A stretch of DNA of 25,457 bases from DATBDM01 sp036269915 (GCA_036269915.1 DATBDM010000098.1:1-25457), one strand, 5' to 3'; counted from the first letter of the stretch, positions 1 through 8,047 are shown. Made by a program: numbers and translations. Notes: generated by a model from the sequence alone, not told the origin.

Positions 1-236
1 CCGCGCACGCCGGCGAACTCGAGCGCCGCCATGGCGGCGCCGGTCCAGCCCGAGGTCGCGACGGCGGGCAGGCCGTTCCAGGCCGACCAGGCGGCTTCGA
101 AGCGCTCGGTGAGCGGTCCCTCCGACCAGCGCTGGGAGGTGATCACCTCGTCCCACAGCGCGTGCAGGCGGGCGCGGTCGCGCTCGTCGAAGCCGATGGC
201 GAAGCGGCCGAGGTCCGGCGGGCTGGAGACGTCCAT
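1..236 (-). CDS. DegT/DnrJ/EryC1/StrS-family aminotransferase, N-terminal part (runs off the window)
   Basis: Reading leftwards from an ATG at 236, the frame stays open for 78 codons to the window edge. It begins MDVSSPPDLG and contains a stretch reading RWSEGPLTERFEAAW followed by NGLPAVATSGWTGAAMAAL. This is the N-terminal pattern of the PLP-dependent sugar aminotransferase family: a segment near the substrate site followed by the small-residue run that starts the cofactor domain. The catalytic lysine would lie outside the window. The ATG overlaps the stop of the upstream epimerase gene (ATGA at 233-236), so the two are probably translationally coupled. Family members transfer an amino group to NDP-keto-sugars, which fits an epimerase partner. 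The substrate cannot be told from this fragment. Confidence 0.75.
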   Translation of the reverse strand, partial: MDVSSPPDLGRFAIGFDERDRARLHALWDEVITSQRWSEGPLTERFEAAWSAWNGLPAVATSGWTGAAMAALEFAGVR

Positions 237-1564
237 CAGCTGCCGACGCCCGCGATCCACTCGCGCAGCGGCGCCCTGCGCTCGGGGACGAGCCCCGCGA
301 GCGCCGCGACGAGGGCGAAGAGCAGGAGCACGATCGCGTGGCCCTCCCCGAGGTGGTCGACGACGTGTGGCCACGGGAGCACCGCGACCGCCAGGCACGC
401 GGCCGATCCGGTCCACAGGACCGCTCGGAGCCCCCGCGCATGGGTGCGATCCCAGGCGAAGCCGCCGGCGAGCACCAGCGGGGTCAGCATGACGAGGATG
501 GTCGTGAAGGTGTCGTAGCTGTCGACGTTGGAGTCGACCGGGGTGAGCGTGAGCACCCCGAGCACCAGCAGCGCCGTCGCCGCCGCCCAGGCGACCGCGA
601 TCCCGGCGCGGCGCGCGACCGCGCCGACGGCGATCCGGCGCCGGCTGACCGCGGGCACCGCCGCCGCGGCCTCGCGGTGCCACTCGACGTACTGGCGCAC
701 GCCGTCGCGGAACGGCGTGGTCGCGGTCCAGCCGAGGTCCTTGGCGGCCCGCGCGCCGCTCACGGGCGCCCCGGCGTAATCGCCGGTGCGGCCGGGCGTG
801 AAGGTCAGCTCGACGTCGCCGATGATGTCGCGGACGGTCTCGGCGATCTCGCGGATCGTCGTGTCCTCGGAGCCGACGAGGTTGTACGTCTGCCCGGCGG
901 CGACCGGCGCGAGCGCGCGGACGACGCCGTTCGCGAGGTCCTCGACGTAGACGAAGCGGCGCGTCTGGGATCCATCGCCGGCGATGGTCAGCGGCTCGCC
1001 GGCGAGCGCCTTGCTGACGAAGGCGGGCACGACGGCCGCGGGCCGGGCGCGCGGGCCGTAGGGGATGCCGAAGCGCAGGATCGTGTGCTCGACGCCGTAG
1101 AGCTCGCCGTAGGAGTGGCAGTAGTGCTCGCCCGCGAGCTTGGTCGCGGTGTAGAGGTGCGCGGGCGCGTGCAGCGCCAGCCCCTCGACGTGGGTCTCGG
1201 CCGGCGTGTCCGAGTAGACCCAGATCGTCGACGCGTAGATCACGCGCCCGAGCGACCGGCGGCGCGCGGCCTCGAGCACGTGCAGCGTGCCGCGCGCGTT
1301 GCGCTGCTCGGACTCGACGGGGTCCTGCTGGACCTCGTTGACGTCGGCGCTGGCGGCGAGGTGGATGACGGCGTCGCAGCCGTCCATGGCCGCGTCGAGG
1401 GCGTCGAGATCGGCGAGATCGCCGAGTACGATCGGCACCCGGTCGGGGCTGTGGTGGGGCGAGGGCCGGGCATCGAAGATCCGCGGGCGATGACCGGCCG
1501 CGAGCAGCTGGTCGACGACATGCGAACCGATGAACCCGGAGCCGCCCGTGACGAGCACCTCCAT
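236..1564 (-). CDS. NAD-dependent sugar-nucleotide epimerase/dehydratase with C-terminal membrane domain
   Basis: The 442-residue protein starts at the ATG at 1564; the longer open frame upstream is an antisense artefact of the chromate transporter. Residues 1-300 are an extended short-chain dehydrogenase. The dinucleotide motif GGSGFIG is at 7-13, a VIHLAA strand at 67-72, and the catalytic YxxxK pair is Y138/K142 with S112/T113 nearby. Such enzymes epimerise or dehydrate NDP-sugars. Residues 311-430 are different: four hydrophobic stretches (about 314-341, 353-371, 380-397 and 408-427) that look membrane-spanning. Family members usually end near residue 310-330, so this is a fusion that would tether the enzyme to the membrane. 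It overlaps the aminotransferase gene downstream and diverges from chrA with only 27 bases between the starts. A role in cell-surface sugar synthesis is inferred. Confidence 0.85.
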   Translation of the reverse strand: MEVLVTGGSGFIGSHVVDQLLAAGHRPRIFDARPSPHHSPDRVPIVLGDLADLDALDAAMDGCDAVIHLAASADVNEVQQDPVESEQRNARGTLHVLEAARRRSLGRVIYASTIWVYSDTPAETHVEGLALHAPAHLYTATKLAGEHYCHSYGELYGVEHTILRFGIPYGPRARPAAVVPAFVSKALAGEPLTIAGDGSQTRRFVYVEDLANGVVRALAPVAAGQTYNLVGSEDTTIREIAETVRDIIGDVELTFTPGRTGDYAGAPVSGARAAKDLGWTATTPFRDGVRQYVEWHREAAAAVPAVSRRRIAVGAVARRAGIAVAWAAATALLVLGVLTLTPVDSNVDSYDTFTTILVMLTPLVLAGGFAWDRTHARGLRAVLWTGSAACLAVAVLPWPHVVDHLGEGHAIVLLLFALVAALAGLVPERRAPLREWIAGVGS

Positions 1565-1591
1565 GTTGGCTGGCAGCCTACAGGGCAGAAA

Positions 1592-2728
1592 ATGAGAGGC
1601 TCGCTCGTGCCGATCCGCACCGTCGTGCGCGAATGGGGCCGGATCGGCTGCATCGGGTTCGGCGGACCTTCCGCCCACATCGCGTTGCTGCGCGAGCTCT
1701 GCGTCGAGCGGCGGGGCTGGCTGAGCGCGCGGGTCTTCGAGGACGCGATCGCCGTCTGCAACCTGCTTCCCGGGCCTGCGTCGACGCAACTCTCGATCCT
1801 CTCGGCGTGGATGGTGCGCGGGCCGGCGGGCGCGATCGCCGGCGGGCTCGCCTTCGTCGTACCCGGCCTGGTCGCGATGCTCGCGCTCGCCGCGCTCTTC
1901 TTGGCGTCGTCGCCGCCCGACGTCGTCCGCGGAGCCGGCGCGGGCGCCGGCGCGGCGATCGCCGCGGTCGCGCTGCAGGCGGGCCTCGCGCTGATGCTGC
2001 CGGCCTTCCGGCGCGACGAGGGCGCGCCGCGTGCGCGGCGGACGGCGTACGTCCTCGCGGGCGGGGTCGCCGCGGCGGCGGTCGGGCCGTGGCTCGTACT
2101 CGTGCTGCTCGCCGCCGGGGCGCTGGAGCTCGCCCTGCGCCGCTCGCGCGCCGATGCCGGCGTCCACGCCTGGCCGCTGCTCGCCGCCGTCCCCGTCGCC
2201 GGAGGGCTGGCCTGGACGGCGTTCAAGGTCGGTGCGCTCTCCTACGGCGGCGGGTTCGTGATCGTCCCGCTGATGCAGGCCGACGCGGTCGATCACCACC
2301 ATTGGATGACCGCGCCGCAGTTCCTGAACGCGGTGGCGCTCGGGCAGGTCACCCCCGGGCCGGTCGTGCACACGGTGGCGGCGGTCGGCTACGCCGCCGC
2401 GGGTGTCGGCGGCGCACTGCTCGCCGCCGCGGTCGCCTTCGCGCCGTCGTTCGCGTTCGTCCTGCTCGGCGCGCGCCACTTCGGCGCCGTGCGGCGCAGC
2501 CCCGCGGCACGTGCCTTCCTGGACGGGGCCGGACCGGCGGCGATCGGCGCGATCCTCGGCTCGACGATCCCGCTCGCGGCGGCGCTGAGCGAGGCCTGGC
2601 AGGCGGCGGTGCTCGCCGGCGCAGCCGTGCTATTGCTCGCGCTGCGGCGCGGCGTCGTGCTCACGCTGCTGGTCGCGGGTGGGGCGGGGGCGATCGTCGC
2701 GCTGGCGGGCGGGCCGCTGCCGGGCTGA
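1592..2728 (+). CDS. chrA: ChrA-family chromate transporter
   Basis: This 378-residue, very hydrophobic protein has the two-half architecture of the CHR family. The N-terminal half carries FGGPSAHIALL (23-33) and NLLPGPASTQL (57-67). The second half repeats the pattern with SYGGGFVIVPLMQ (217-229) and GQVTPGPV (251-258). ChrA proteins export chromate, in some cases using the proton gradient, and usually have 390-420 residues, so this one is full length. The ATG at 1592 has only a weak ribosome site. A GTG at 1607 sits seven bases behind GAGAGG (1594-1599) and may be the true start, giving 373 residues. No chrB regulator is visible nearby. The gene diverges from the epimerase and is followed by a hairpin. 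Confidence 0.9.
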   Translation: MRGSLVPIRTVVREWGRIGCIGFGGPSAHIALLRELCVERRGWLSARVFEDAIAVCNLLPGPASTQLSILSAWMVRGPAGAIAGGLAFVVPGLVAMLALAALFLASSPPDVVRGAGAGAGAAIAAVALQAGLALMLPAFRRDEGAPRARRTAYVLAGGVAAAAVGPWLVLVLLAAGALELALRRSRADAGVHAWPLLAAVPVAGGLAWTAFKVGALSYGGGFVIVPLMQADAVDHHHWMTAPQFLNAVALGQVTPGPVVHTVAAVGYAAAGVGGALLAAAVAFAPSFAFVLLGARHFGAVRRSPAARAFLDGAGPAAIGAILGSTIPLAAALSEAWQAAVLAGAAVLLLALRRGVVLTLLVAGGAGAIVALAGGPLPG

Positions 2729-2758
2729 GCACCGGCGCGCCGGAATCGGTGCCGCCCG
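2721..2758 (+). terminator. hairpin at the end of chrA
   Basis: Two nested arms pair here: CGGGC (2721-2725) with GCCCG (2754-2758), and GCACCG (2729-2734) with CGGTGC (2747-2752). The inner palindrome GGCGCGCC forms most of the loop. The structure overlaps the stop codon and there is no T-tract, so intrinsic termination is only a guess. Confidence 0.4.
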
Positions 2759-2781
2759 AAACCAAACTCGCGCGGTCGGGA

Positions 2782-2817
2782 TTGTGGTAGCGTCCCGCCG
2801 AGTTAGGGAACCCTAAC
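2782..2817 (+). promoter_or_regulatory. promoter with 16-bp inverted repeat ahead of the iron operon
   Basis: GTTAGGG and CCCTAAC are perfect inverted arms around a central AA (2802-2817). A possible -35 TTGTGG (2782-2787) and a -10 TAGGGA (2804-2809) are 16 bases apart, so the -10 would lie inside the palindrome, the layout of a repressor site. The half-site TTAGG recalls the outer arms of DtxR/IdeR iron boxes (TTAGGTTAGGCTAACCTAA), but the spacing is shorter, so the regulator is not certain. Iron control is inferred from the downstream FTR1 gene. Confidence 0.5.
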
Positions 2818-2846
2818 GCACCCTCTCCCCGATCTCCTCGAGGTGC

Positions 2847-3260
2847 ATGACCCTTCGCCGCCTGATCCCGCTGCTCGCCCTCGCCGGATCGGTCCTGCTC
2901 GCCGCGTGCGGCGGCTCGGACTCCTCCTCCGAGGCTGCGACGGAGGCGAGCACCACCCCCGGGCAGGCGCGGGTCGAGATCGGCAAGGTCCGCTCCGCGA
3001 TCGACGACGCCCTCGCCTCGCTGAAGCAGGGCGATCGCGCCGCGGCGGGCGAGGCGATCGCCGAGGGATACGTCGAGCACTTCGAAAAGGTCGAAGGCCC
3101 GCTCGAGAAGGCCGACCCCGAGCTCAAGGAGAAGCTCGAGGACTCCATCTCCACCGACCTGCGCGACAAGATCAAGAGCGGCGCGTCGCGCGCCGACGTG
3201 GAGCAGCTGGCGACGTCGATCCGCGCGAATCTCGACAACGCCGAGCGCAAGCTCAAGTAG
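2847..3260 (+). CDS. lipoprotein related to the FTR1 periplasmic domain
   Basis: The start at 2847 follows GAGG at 2840-2843. Residues 1-21 form a lipoprotein signal with lipobox LLAAC (C21). The mature part (40-137) is charged and helical. It aligns with residues 35-125 of the FTR1 permease encoded just downstream: both have a K-x-GDR turn (60-64 here, 49-53 there), YVEHFEKVE against YLDHFEYVE, and PL-x4-P-x-L followed by a long helix ending in an IRxxL-type segment. I therefore read it as a stand-alone, membrane-anchored copy of the extracytoplasmic domain that feeds iron to FTR1. It is the first gene of the iron operon and ends five bases before the FTR1 start. The homology is from reading by eye; the function is inferred. 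Confidence 0.75.
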   Translation: MTLRRLIPLLALAGSVLLAACGGSDSSSEAATEASTTPGQARVEIGKVRSAIDDALASLKQGDRAAAGEAIAEGYVEHFEKVEGPLEKADPELKEKLEDSISTDLRDKIKSGASRADVEQLATSIRANLDNAERKLK

Positions 3261-3265
3261 GGCGG

Positions 3266-4483
3266 ATGCGCGCCGGCCTCGCTCTCGTCGTCCTGCTCGC
3301 CGCGCTCGTCGTGGCGGCGCCCGCGCAGGCCGCGCCGTCCACGCTCGAGCGCGGCCGGGCCGAGGTCGACCAGGCGCGCGAGCTCGTGGGCGAGGCGCTC
3401 GTCGCGGCCAAGGCCGGCGATCGCGGGCGCGCCTATCGGATCGCACGGAGCGCCTATCTCGACCACTTCGAGTACGTCGAGATCCCGCTGCGGCTGCGCA
3501 ACCCGAACCTCGTGCTCGACACCGAGTTCAAGTTCGCCCAGCTGCGCAACGACATCCGCGACGCGGCGCCGCTGTCGCAGGTGCGGCGCGACACCGCCGA
3601 CGTGCGCGAGGGCCTGCTGGCGGTCGATCGCGAGCTCGCGGCCAAGGGCGTCGCCGCGCCGCTCGTGGCGTTCGGGTTCTCGTTCTCGATCCTCTTCCGC
3701 GAGGGCATCGAGGCGGTGCTGCTGCTCGCGATCCTGCTCGGCTCGCTGGCGGCGGGCAGCGCCGCGAACTACAAGCGGCCGCTCGCCTGGGGCGTCGCGG
3801 CCGCCGTCGCCGCCTCGCTGCTGCTGTTCGCGATCACGACGCTCGTGATCGACATCGCCCCGCTCAGCCGCGAGCTGCTCGAGGCGGTGACCGCGCTGCT
3901 CGCGGTCGTCGTGCTCGTGCTCGTCTCGTTCTGGCTGATCTCGCGGCTCGAGCACCGCCGCCGGATGGAGTTCATGCGCGCCCGCGTGGCGAGCGCGATG
4001 GCGGCCGGGACGACGATCGCGTTCGCCGGGCTCGGCTTCACCGCCGTCTTCCGCGAAGGCTTCGAGACCGTGCTCTTCTACCAGGCGCTCGCACTCTTCG
4101 CCCAGGGGCTCGGGCTGTGGGTGTGGCTCGGCGCCGGGGCCGCGGCGGTCGCGCTCGGCGGCGTCGCCTACGCGATCCTCGTGCTCGGCAAGCGGCTGCC
4201 GCTGAAGCCGATGCTGATCGGCGGCGCCTCGGTGCTGCTGCTGCTCTCGATCGCCTTCGCGGGCAACGCCGTGCGCTCGCTGCAGTCGGCCGACCTGATG
4301 GCGGCGACCCCGGTCTCGTGGCCGCGCCTGCCTGTGTTCCTCGCCGAGCTCACCGGCATCCACCCGACCAGCCAGGGTCTGCTCGTGCAGGCGGTGATGC
4401 TCGTCGTCTTCGCCGCCGGCGCCGTCTGGGTGTTCGCCTGGCAGCCCGCTCGCCGGCGGCGGCTCGAGGAGGCCGCGACGTGA
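3266..4483 (+). CDS. FTR1-family high-affinity iron permease
   Basis: The protein has 405 residues: a cleavable signal (1-22, ending in AQAAP), an extracytoplasmic helical domain (25-128) and then seven or so membrane segments. The two hallmark iron-ligand motifs are present, REGIE at 145-149 and REGFE at 263-267, each within a hydrophobic helix. FTR1/EfeU permeases move iron across the membrane, usually after oxidation by a partner oxidase or peroxidase. No EfeB or EfeO gene is seen here. The ATG at 3266 lies five bases after the lipoprotein stop, behind GGCGG. The last base triplet overlaps the next start (GTGA at 4480-4483). Family assignment is secure; whether Fe2+ or Fe3+ is carried cannot be judged. 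Confidence 0.92.
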   Translation: MRAGLALVVLLAALVVAAPAQAAPSTLERGRAEVDQARELVGEALVAAKAGDRGRAYRIARSAYLDHFEYVEIPLRLRNPNLVLDTEFKFAQLRNDIRDAAPLSQVRRDTADVREGLLAVDRELAAKGVAAPLVAFGFSFSILFREGIEAVLLLAILLGSLAAGSAANYKRPLAWGVAAAVAASLLLFAITTLVIDIAPLSRELLEAVTALLAVVVLVLVSFWLISRLEHRRRMEFMRARVASAMAAGTTIAFAGLGFTAVFREGFETVLFYQALALFAQGLGLWVWLGAGAAAVALGGVAYAILVLGKRLPLKPMLIGGASVLLLLSIAFAGNAVRSLQSADLMAATPVSWPRLPVFLAELTGIHPTSQGLLVQAVMLVVFAAGAVWVFAWQPARRRRLEEAAT

Positions 4484-6564
4484 GCGCGCTGCGCGTCGGC
4501 GTCGACGTCGGCGGGACGTTCACGAAGGCCGTCGCGGTCGACGCCTCCGGGCTCGAGCTGCGCGCGCATGCAGTCGTCCCGACCTCGCACGCGGCCGAGG
4601 GCGGCGTGACGGCCGGCGTCGCCGCTGTGCTCGGCGCGCTGCTCGCCGCGCTCGGCGACCAGCGCGACCGGATCGAGCTCGTCGCCTACTCGACGACGCA
4701 GGCGATGAACGCGCTGCTCGAGGGCGACGTGCCGCGCGTGGGCGTCGTCGGGATCGGCGCCGATCCGGAGCTGCGGCTCGCGCGCAGGCGCACGCGCGTC
4801 GGCGAGCTCCGGCTGGCGCCCGGCCGCTCGCTGCACACCGAGCACGTCTTCCTCGACGCCACGCACGGGCTCGACGCCGGGGCCGCCGACGCGGCGCTCG
4901 CCTCGCTGCGCGCCGCCGGCTGCACGGCGGTCGCGGTCTCCGGGGCGTTCGCGGTCGACGCACCCGAGCACGAGCGGCTGGTCGTCGAGCGCGCGCGTGC
5001 GCAGGGGCTCGCGGCCTGCGCCGGGCACGAGCTGACCGGTACCTACGGGCTCGAGACGCGCACCGTCTCGGCCGCGATCAACGCGTCGATCCTGCCGATC
5101 GTCGAGCGCACGGCGGGGATCGTCGAGCGGGTGCTGCGCGAGGCCGGCGTCGACGTCCCGCTGCTCGTGCTGCGCGGCGACGGCGGGGCGATGAGCCTCG
5201 AGGCGTTCCGGCGCACGCCGTCGTTCTCGATCGGCTCCGGCCCGGCCGCCGGCGTCGCCGCCGCGCTGCACCAGCTCTCGCTGACCGACGCGATCGTCCT
5301 CGAGTGCGGCGGCACGAGCTCCAACGTCAGCGTCGTCAAGGGGGGCCGCACCGTCCTGCGCACGCTGCGCGTCATGGGCCGGCTGACCGCGATCCGCTCG
5401 GTGGACTCCTGGGTCGTCGGGGCCGCGGGCGGGTCGATGGGCCGCCTGCGCCGCCGGCGCCTGCAGGAGGCGGGTCCGCGCAGCGCGCACGTCGCCGGGC
5501 TCCCGTACGCCTGCTTCGCCGACCCCGGCCGCCTCGCCGGCGCCGAGCTCGAGCTGGTCGCCCCGCGCGCCGGCGATCCCGAGGAGTACGCGATCGTCGT
5601 CACGCCCGCGGGCGAGCGCTTCGCGCTGACCGCCACGTGCGCGGCGCACGCGCTCGACCTCGCCGAGGGGAGCGACGTCGGCCCAGAGGCCGCGCTCGCC
5701 GGCTTCGCGCCGCTCGGCCGGCGGCTCAAGCGCAAGCCCGACGATGCCGCCCGCATGCTGATGGCGGCGACGGTGGAGAAGATCGCGGACGCGGTCGCCG
5801 ACGCCGCGCACGCGCACGGCTTCGGACGGGAGGTGCCCGTCGTCGCGCTCGGCGGCGCGGGCAGCGCGCTCGCGCCCGAGGTCGCGCGGCGGCTCGGGCG
5901 CCCGTGCATCCGACCTGAGCATCCGGAGATCCTCTCCTCGATCGGCGCGGCCCTGTCGCTCGTCCGCGCCGAGGTGGTCCGCCACGGCGGCCGCGCCGAC
6001 GGCGCGCTGGCGCTCGCGCGCGAGGCCGAGCATGCGTGCGTCGACGCCGGCGCCGCGCCGCAGACGGTGCGCGTCGAGACCGCGTTCGAGCCGGCCGGCG
6101 GCCTGCTGCGGGCGATCGCCACCGGTGCCGTCGCGCTCGAGCGCGGCGCCGCGGTGCGTACCCCGGTCGACGAGCCGGCGCAGCTGCGCGCGGCCGCCTC
6201 CGCGCTCGGGATGGACGAGCACGAGCTCGGCGTCGTCGCGCGCAACGACTACTACCGCGTGTTCTCCGAGAACGGGTCGGGCGGGGTCGCCGTCGTCGAC
6301 GGGCTCGGCTCCGTCGCGCTGGCCGAGCGATCGCGCCGCGTGCTCTGGGGCGACGCGGCGACCCTGCTCGACGATCTGCGCGCGGCCGTCGACGAGCACA
6401 CGGTCAACCTCGGCGTCGCCGCGCTGCTGCCCCGGGTGGCGCTGGTGAGCGGCGCGCGGATCGTCGACCTCTCCGACGCCCGTCGCGCCGAGGACCTGCT
6501 CGAGAGCGCGCGGGCCGTGCTCGCCGAGCACTCCGGCGACGCCGTCGCGGTGGTCTTCGCCTAG
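4480..6564 (+). CDS. hydantoinase/oxoprolinase (HyuA)-family ATPase in the iron operon
   Basis: Starting at GTG 4480, the protein has 694 residues, the usual length of a HyuA subunit. It has the phosphate-binding DVGGTFTK (9-16), STTQAMNALLEG (71-82), RGDGGAM (232-238), SGPAAG (253-258) and a second phosphate loop ECGGTSSNVSVV (275-286). Family members couple ATP hydrolysis to ring opening of hydantoins, 5-oxoproline or acetone-type substrates and normally work with a HyuB subunit. None is encoded here. The second loop differs from the usual DxGGTSTD: both acidic positions are changed (D to E, D to N), so the classical reaction may not be catalysed. It overlaps the FTR1 stop and abuts the next gene, so a role tied to iron handling is likely, but its nature is unknown. 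Confidence 0.8.
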   Translation: MSALRVGVDVGGTFTKAVAVDASGLELRAHAVVPTSHAAEGGVTAGVAAVLGALLAALGDQRDRIELVAYSTTQAMNALLEGDVPRVGVVGIGADPELRLARRRTRVGELRLAPGRSLHTEHVFLDATHGLDAGAADAALASLRAAGCTAVAVSGAFAVDAPEHERLVVERARAQGLAACAGHELTGTYGLETRTVSAAINASILPIVERTAGIVERVLREAGVDVPLLVLRGDGGAMSLEAFRRTPSFSIGSGPAAGVAAALHQLSLTDAIVLECGGTSSNVSVVKGGRTVLRTLRVMGRLTAIRSVDSWVVGAAGGSMGRLRRRRLQEAGPRSAHVAGLPYACFADPGRLAGAELELVAPRAGDPEEYAIVVTPAGERFALTATCAAHALDLAEGSDVGPEAALAGFAPLGRRLKRKPDDAARMLMAATVEKIADAVADAAHAHGFGREVPVVALGGAGSALAPEVARRLGRPCIRPEHPEILSSIGAALSLVRAEVVRHGGRADGALALAREAEHACVDAGAAPQTVRVETAFEPAGGLLRAIATGAVALERGAAVRTPVDEPAQLRAAASALGMDEHELGVVARNDYYRVFSENGSGGVAVVDGLGSVALAERSRRVLWGDAATLLDDLRAAVDEHTVNLGVAALLPRVALVSGARIVDLSDARRAEDLLESARAVLAEHSGDAVAVVFA

Positions 6565-7023
6565 ATGTCGCTCTACCGCCGTCCCGGGCGCTTCGCGACC
6601 CGCACGCTCGTCATCGCCGCCGCCGCGGCGGTCGTCATCGGCCTGATCGCGGGCTTCGCGCTCGGCCGGACCACGGCGAGCTCGCCGACGCTCGCCGAGA
6701 AGCTGGCCGAGCTACGCGAGCGGCTCGTGCCCGCGACCTCGGGCCTCGAGCTCACCGCGACCGAGTACGGCCAGGCGGTGCGCGGCGGCCGGGTGATCGC
6801 GCCGACCGAGTACGGCGCTGCCCGCTCGGACCTCGCGCGCGTGCGCGCCACCCTCGCCGCTGCACGCGCGGACCTCGTCGCACTCGACCGCGCCGGGGCG
6901 GAGGCGCTCGACGCCGCGGTCGCCCGCGTCGACGCCGGCGTGCGGCAGCGCGTGGAACCCACGGAGGTGCGCCGCCGCGCCGAGGCGGCGATGCGGACGC
7001 TGCGCGAGACCGCCGGGACCTGA
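6565..7023 (+). CDS. membrane-anchored protein with an FTR1-type periplasmic motif
   Basis: The ATG follows the upstream stop codon directly (TAG-ATG). The 152-residue protein has a basic N-terminus, one membrane helix (about 13-35) and an extracytoplasmic helical domain. Its segment EYGQAVRGGRVIAPTEYG resembles the motif YxxAVxxGxVxxxxEYxEM found in the extracytoplasmic part of many bacterial FTR1 proteins, a region absent from the FTR1 in this operon. It may thus supply in trans a module that other species carry within the permease. It is the last gene of the operon. The motif match is from memory of the family; no enzyme activity is suggested. Confidence 0.6.
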   Translation: MSLYRRPGRFATRTLVIAAAAAVVIGLIAGFALGRTTASSPTLAEKLAELRERLVPATSGLELTATEYGQAVRGGRVIAPTEYGAARSDLARVRATLAAARADLVALDRAGAEALDAAVARVDAGVRQRVEPTEVRRRAEAAMRTLRETAGT

Positions 7024-7036
7024 GTCCCACTGCGAA

Positions 7037-7051
7037 TGAGAATGACTTTCA
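7037..7051 (+). promoter_or_regulatory. Zur-type box overlapping the znuA promoter
   Basis: TGAGAATGACTTTCA matches the actinobacterial Zur palindrome TGAAAATGATTTTCA at 13 of 15 positions and the general Fur 7-1-7 pattern less well. A -10-like TATGGT follows at 7053-7058, only eight bases before the ATG at 7067, so bound Zur would cover the promoter. The transcript would have almost no leader. Confidence 0.7.
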
Positions 7052-7066
7052 GTATGGTCTTGGCGG

Positions 7067-8005
7067 ATGGCCCGCCTCCCCCTGCTCGCGCTCGCCGCCG
7101 CCCTCGCCGTCCTGATCGCGGGCTGCGGCGCTCGCGCCGACCGCGCGCGGCCCGGGGCGCTGGCCGTGACGGCGACGACCACGCAGGTCGCCGACCTCGT
7201 CCGCAACGTCGGCGGCCGGCAGGTCGACGTCCACCAGATCCTCGAGCCCAACACGGACCCGCACGAGTACGAGGTGAGGCCGGGCGACGTCAAGGCCGTC
7301 GCGGACTCCAAGCTCGTGATCGCCTCGGGCGGCGACGTCGACGCGTGGCTCGCCGGCGCGACCGACGCGGCCGCCGCACAGGACCGCGTCGTCGAGCTGA
7401 TCGACCACGTCCGGACCCGCACGGGCAGCGAGGCCGGCCAGCACGGCGATCTCGACCCGCACTGGTGGCAGGACCCGCGCAACGGCGTACGAGCCGTCGC
7501 CGCGGTCCGCGACGCGCTCGTCGCCGCCGACCCGGCGGACGCCGCCGGCTTCCGCCGCCGCGCCGCCGCATACACCCGCCGGATCCAGCGCCTCGACGGC
7601 GCCATCGTGCGCTGCTGGGCGCGCGTCCCGCCGCAGCGCCGGCGCCTGGTGACGACCCACGACGCGCTGGGCTACTACGCGCACCGCTACGGGATCACGG
7701 TCGTCGGTGCCGTCATCCCGTCGCTGTCGACGGCGGGCGCGCCGTCGGCGGGCGGACTCGCGAAGCTGGTCGACGCGATCCGTCGCGAGCGCGTGAAGGC
7801 GATCTTCGCCGAGAGCTCGGTCAACCCGAAGGTCGAGCAGGCGATCGCGCAGGAGACGGGCGCGGTCGTCGGCCGCCCGCTGTGGGCGGACTCGCTCGGC
7901 CCGGCGGGCTCGGACGGGGCGAGCTACCTCGCGTCGCTCGCCTCCAACACGCGCGCCCTGGTGGGCGGGCTGACGGGCGGCGCGATCGCCTGCCGGCTCC
8001 CGTAG
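7067..8005 (+). CDS. znuA: zinc/metal ABC transporter substrate-binding lipoprotein (ZnuA/TroA family)
   Basis: The 312-residue protein has a lipobox VLIAGC (C20) and the two-lobed TroA fold signature. Metal-ligand candidates sit at the expected places: H66 in DPHEY, H132 in DPHWW, H198 in THDALGY and D275 in WADSLGP. The His-rich loop seen in many ZnuA proteins is short here (QHGDLDPH). Such proteins capture Zn2+ (sometimes Mn2+) outside the membrane and pass it to a ZnuBC permease. Neither znuB nor znuC lies next to it, so the partner transporter must be elsewhere. The Zur-type box just upstream favours zinc. The start at 7067 is supported by the signal peptide. Confidence 0.88.
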   Translation: MARLPLLALAAALAVLIAGCGARADRARPGALAVTATTTQVADLVRNVGGRQVDVHQILEPNTDPHEYEVRPGDVKAVADSKLVIASGGDVDAWLAGATDAAAAQDRVVELIDHVRTRTGSEAGQHGDLDPHWWQDPRNGVRAVAAVRDALVAADPADAAGFRRRAAAYTRRIQRLDGAIVRCWARVPPQRRRLVTTHDALGYYAHRYGITVVGAVIPSLSTAGAPSAGGLAKLVDAIRRERVKAIFAESSVNPKVEQAIAQETGAVVGRPLWADSLGPAGSDGASYLASLASNTRALVGGLTGGAIACRLP

Positions 8006-8047
8006 GGGTGGCGCGCCGAGCGCGCTGAGACTACCCTGGGCGCTCGA

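Noticed and set aside
338..1591. Plus-strand extension of the chromate transporter frame and the minus-strand extension of the epimerase frame
   Set aside because: Both are rich in Arg, Gly and Asp and lie opposite true coding sequence; they are high-GC shadows.
4168..6531. 787-residue minus-strand frame opposite the HyuA-like gene
   Set aside because: Low-complexity Arg/Gly/Asp sequence with no domain; shadow of the plus-strand gene.
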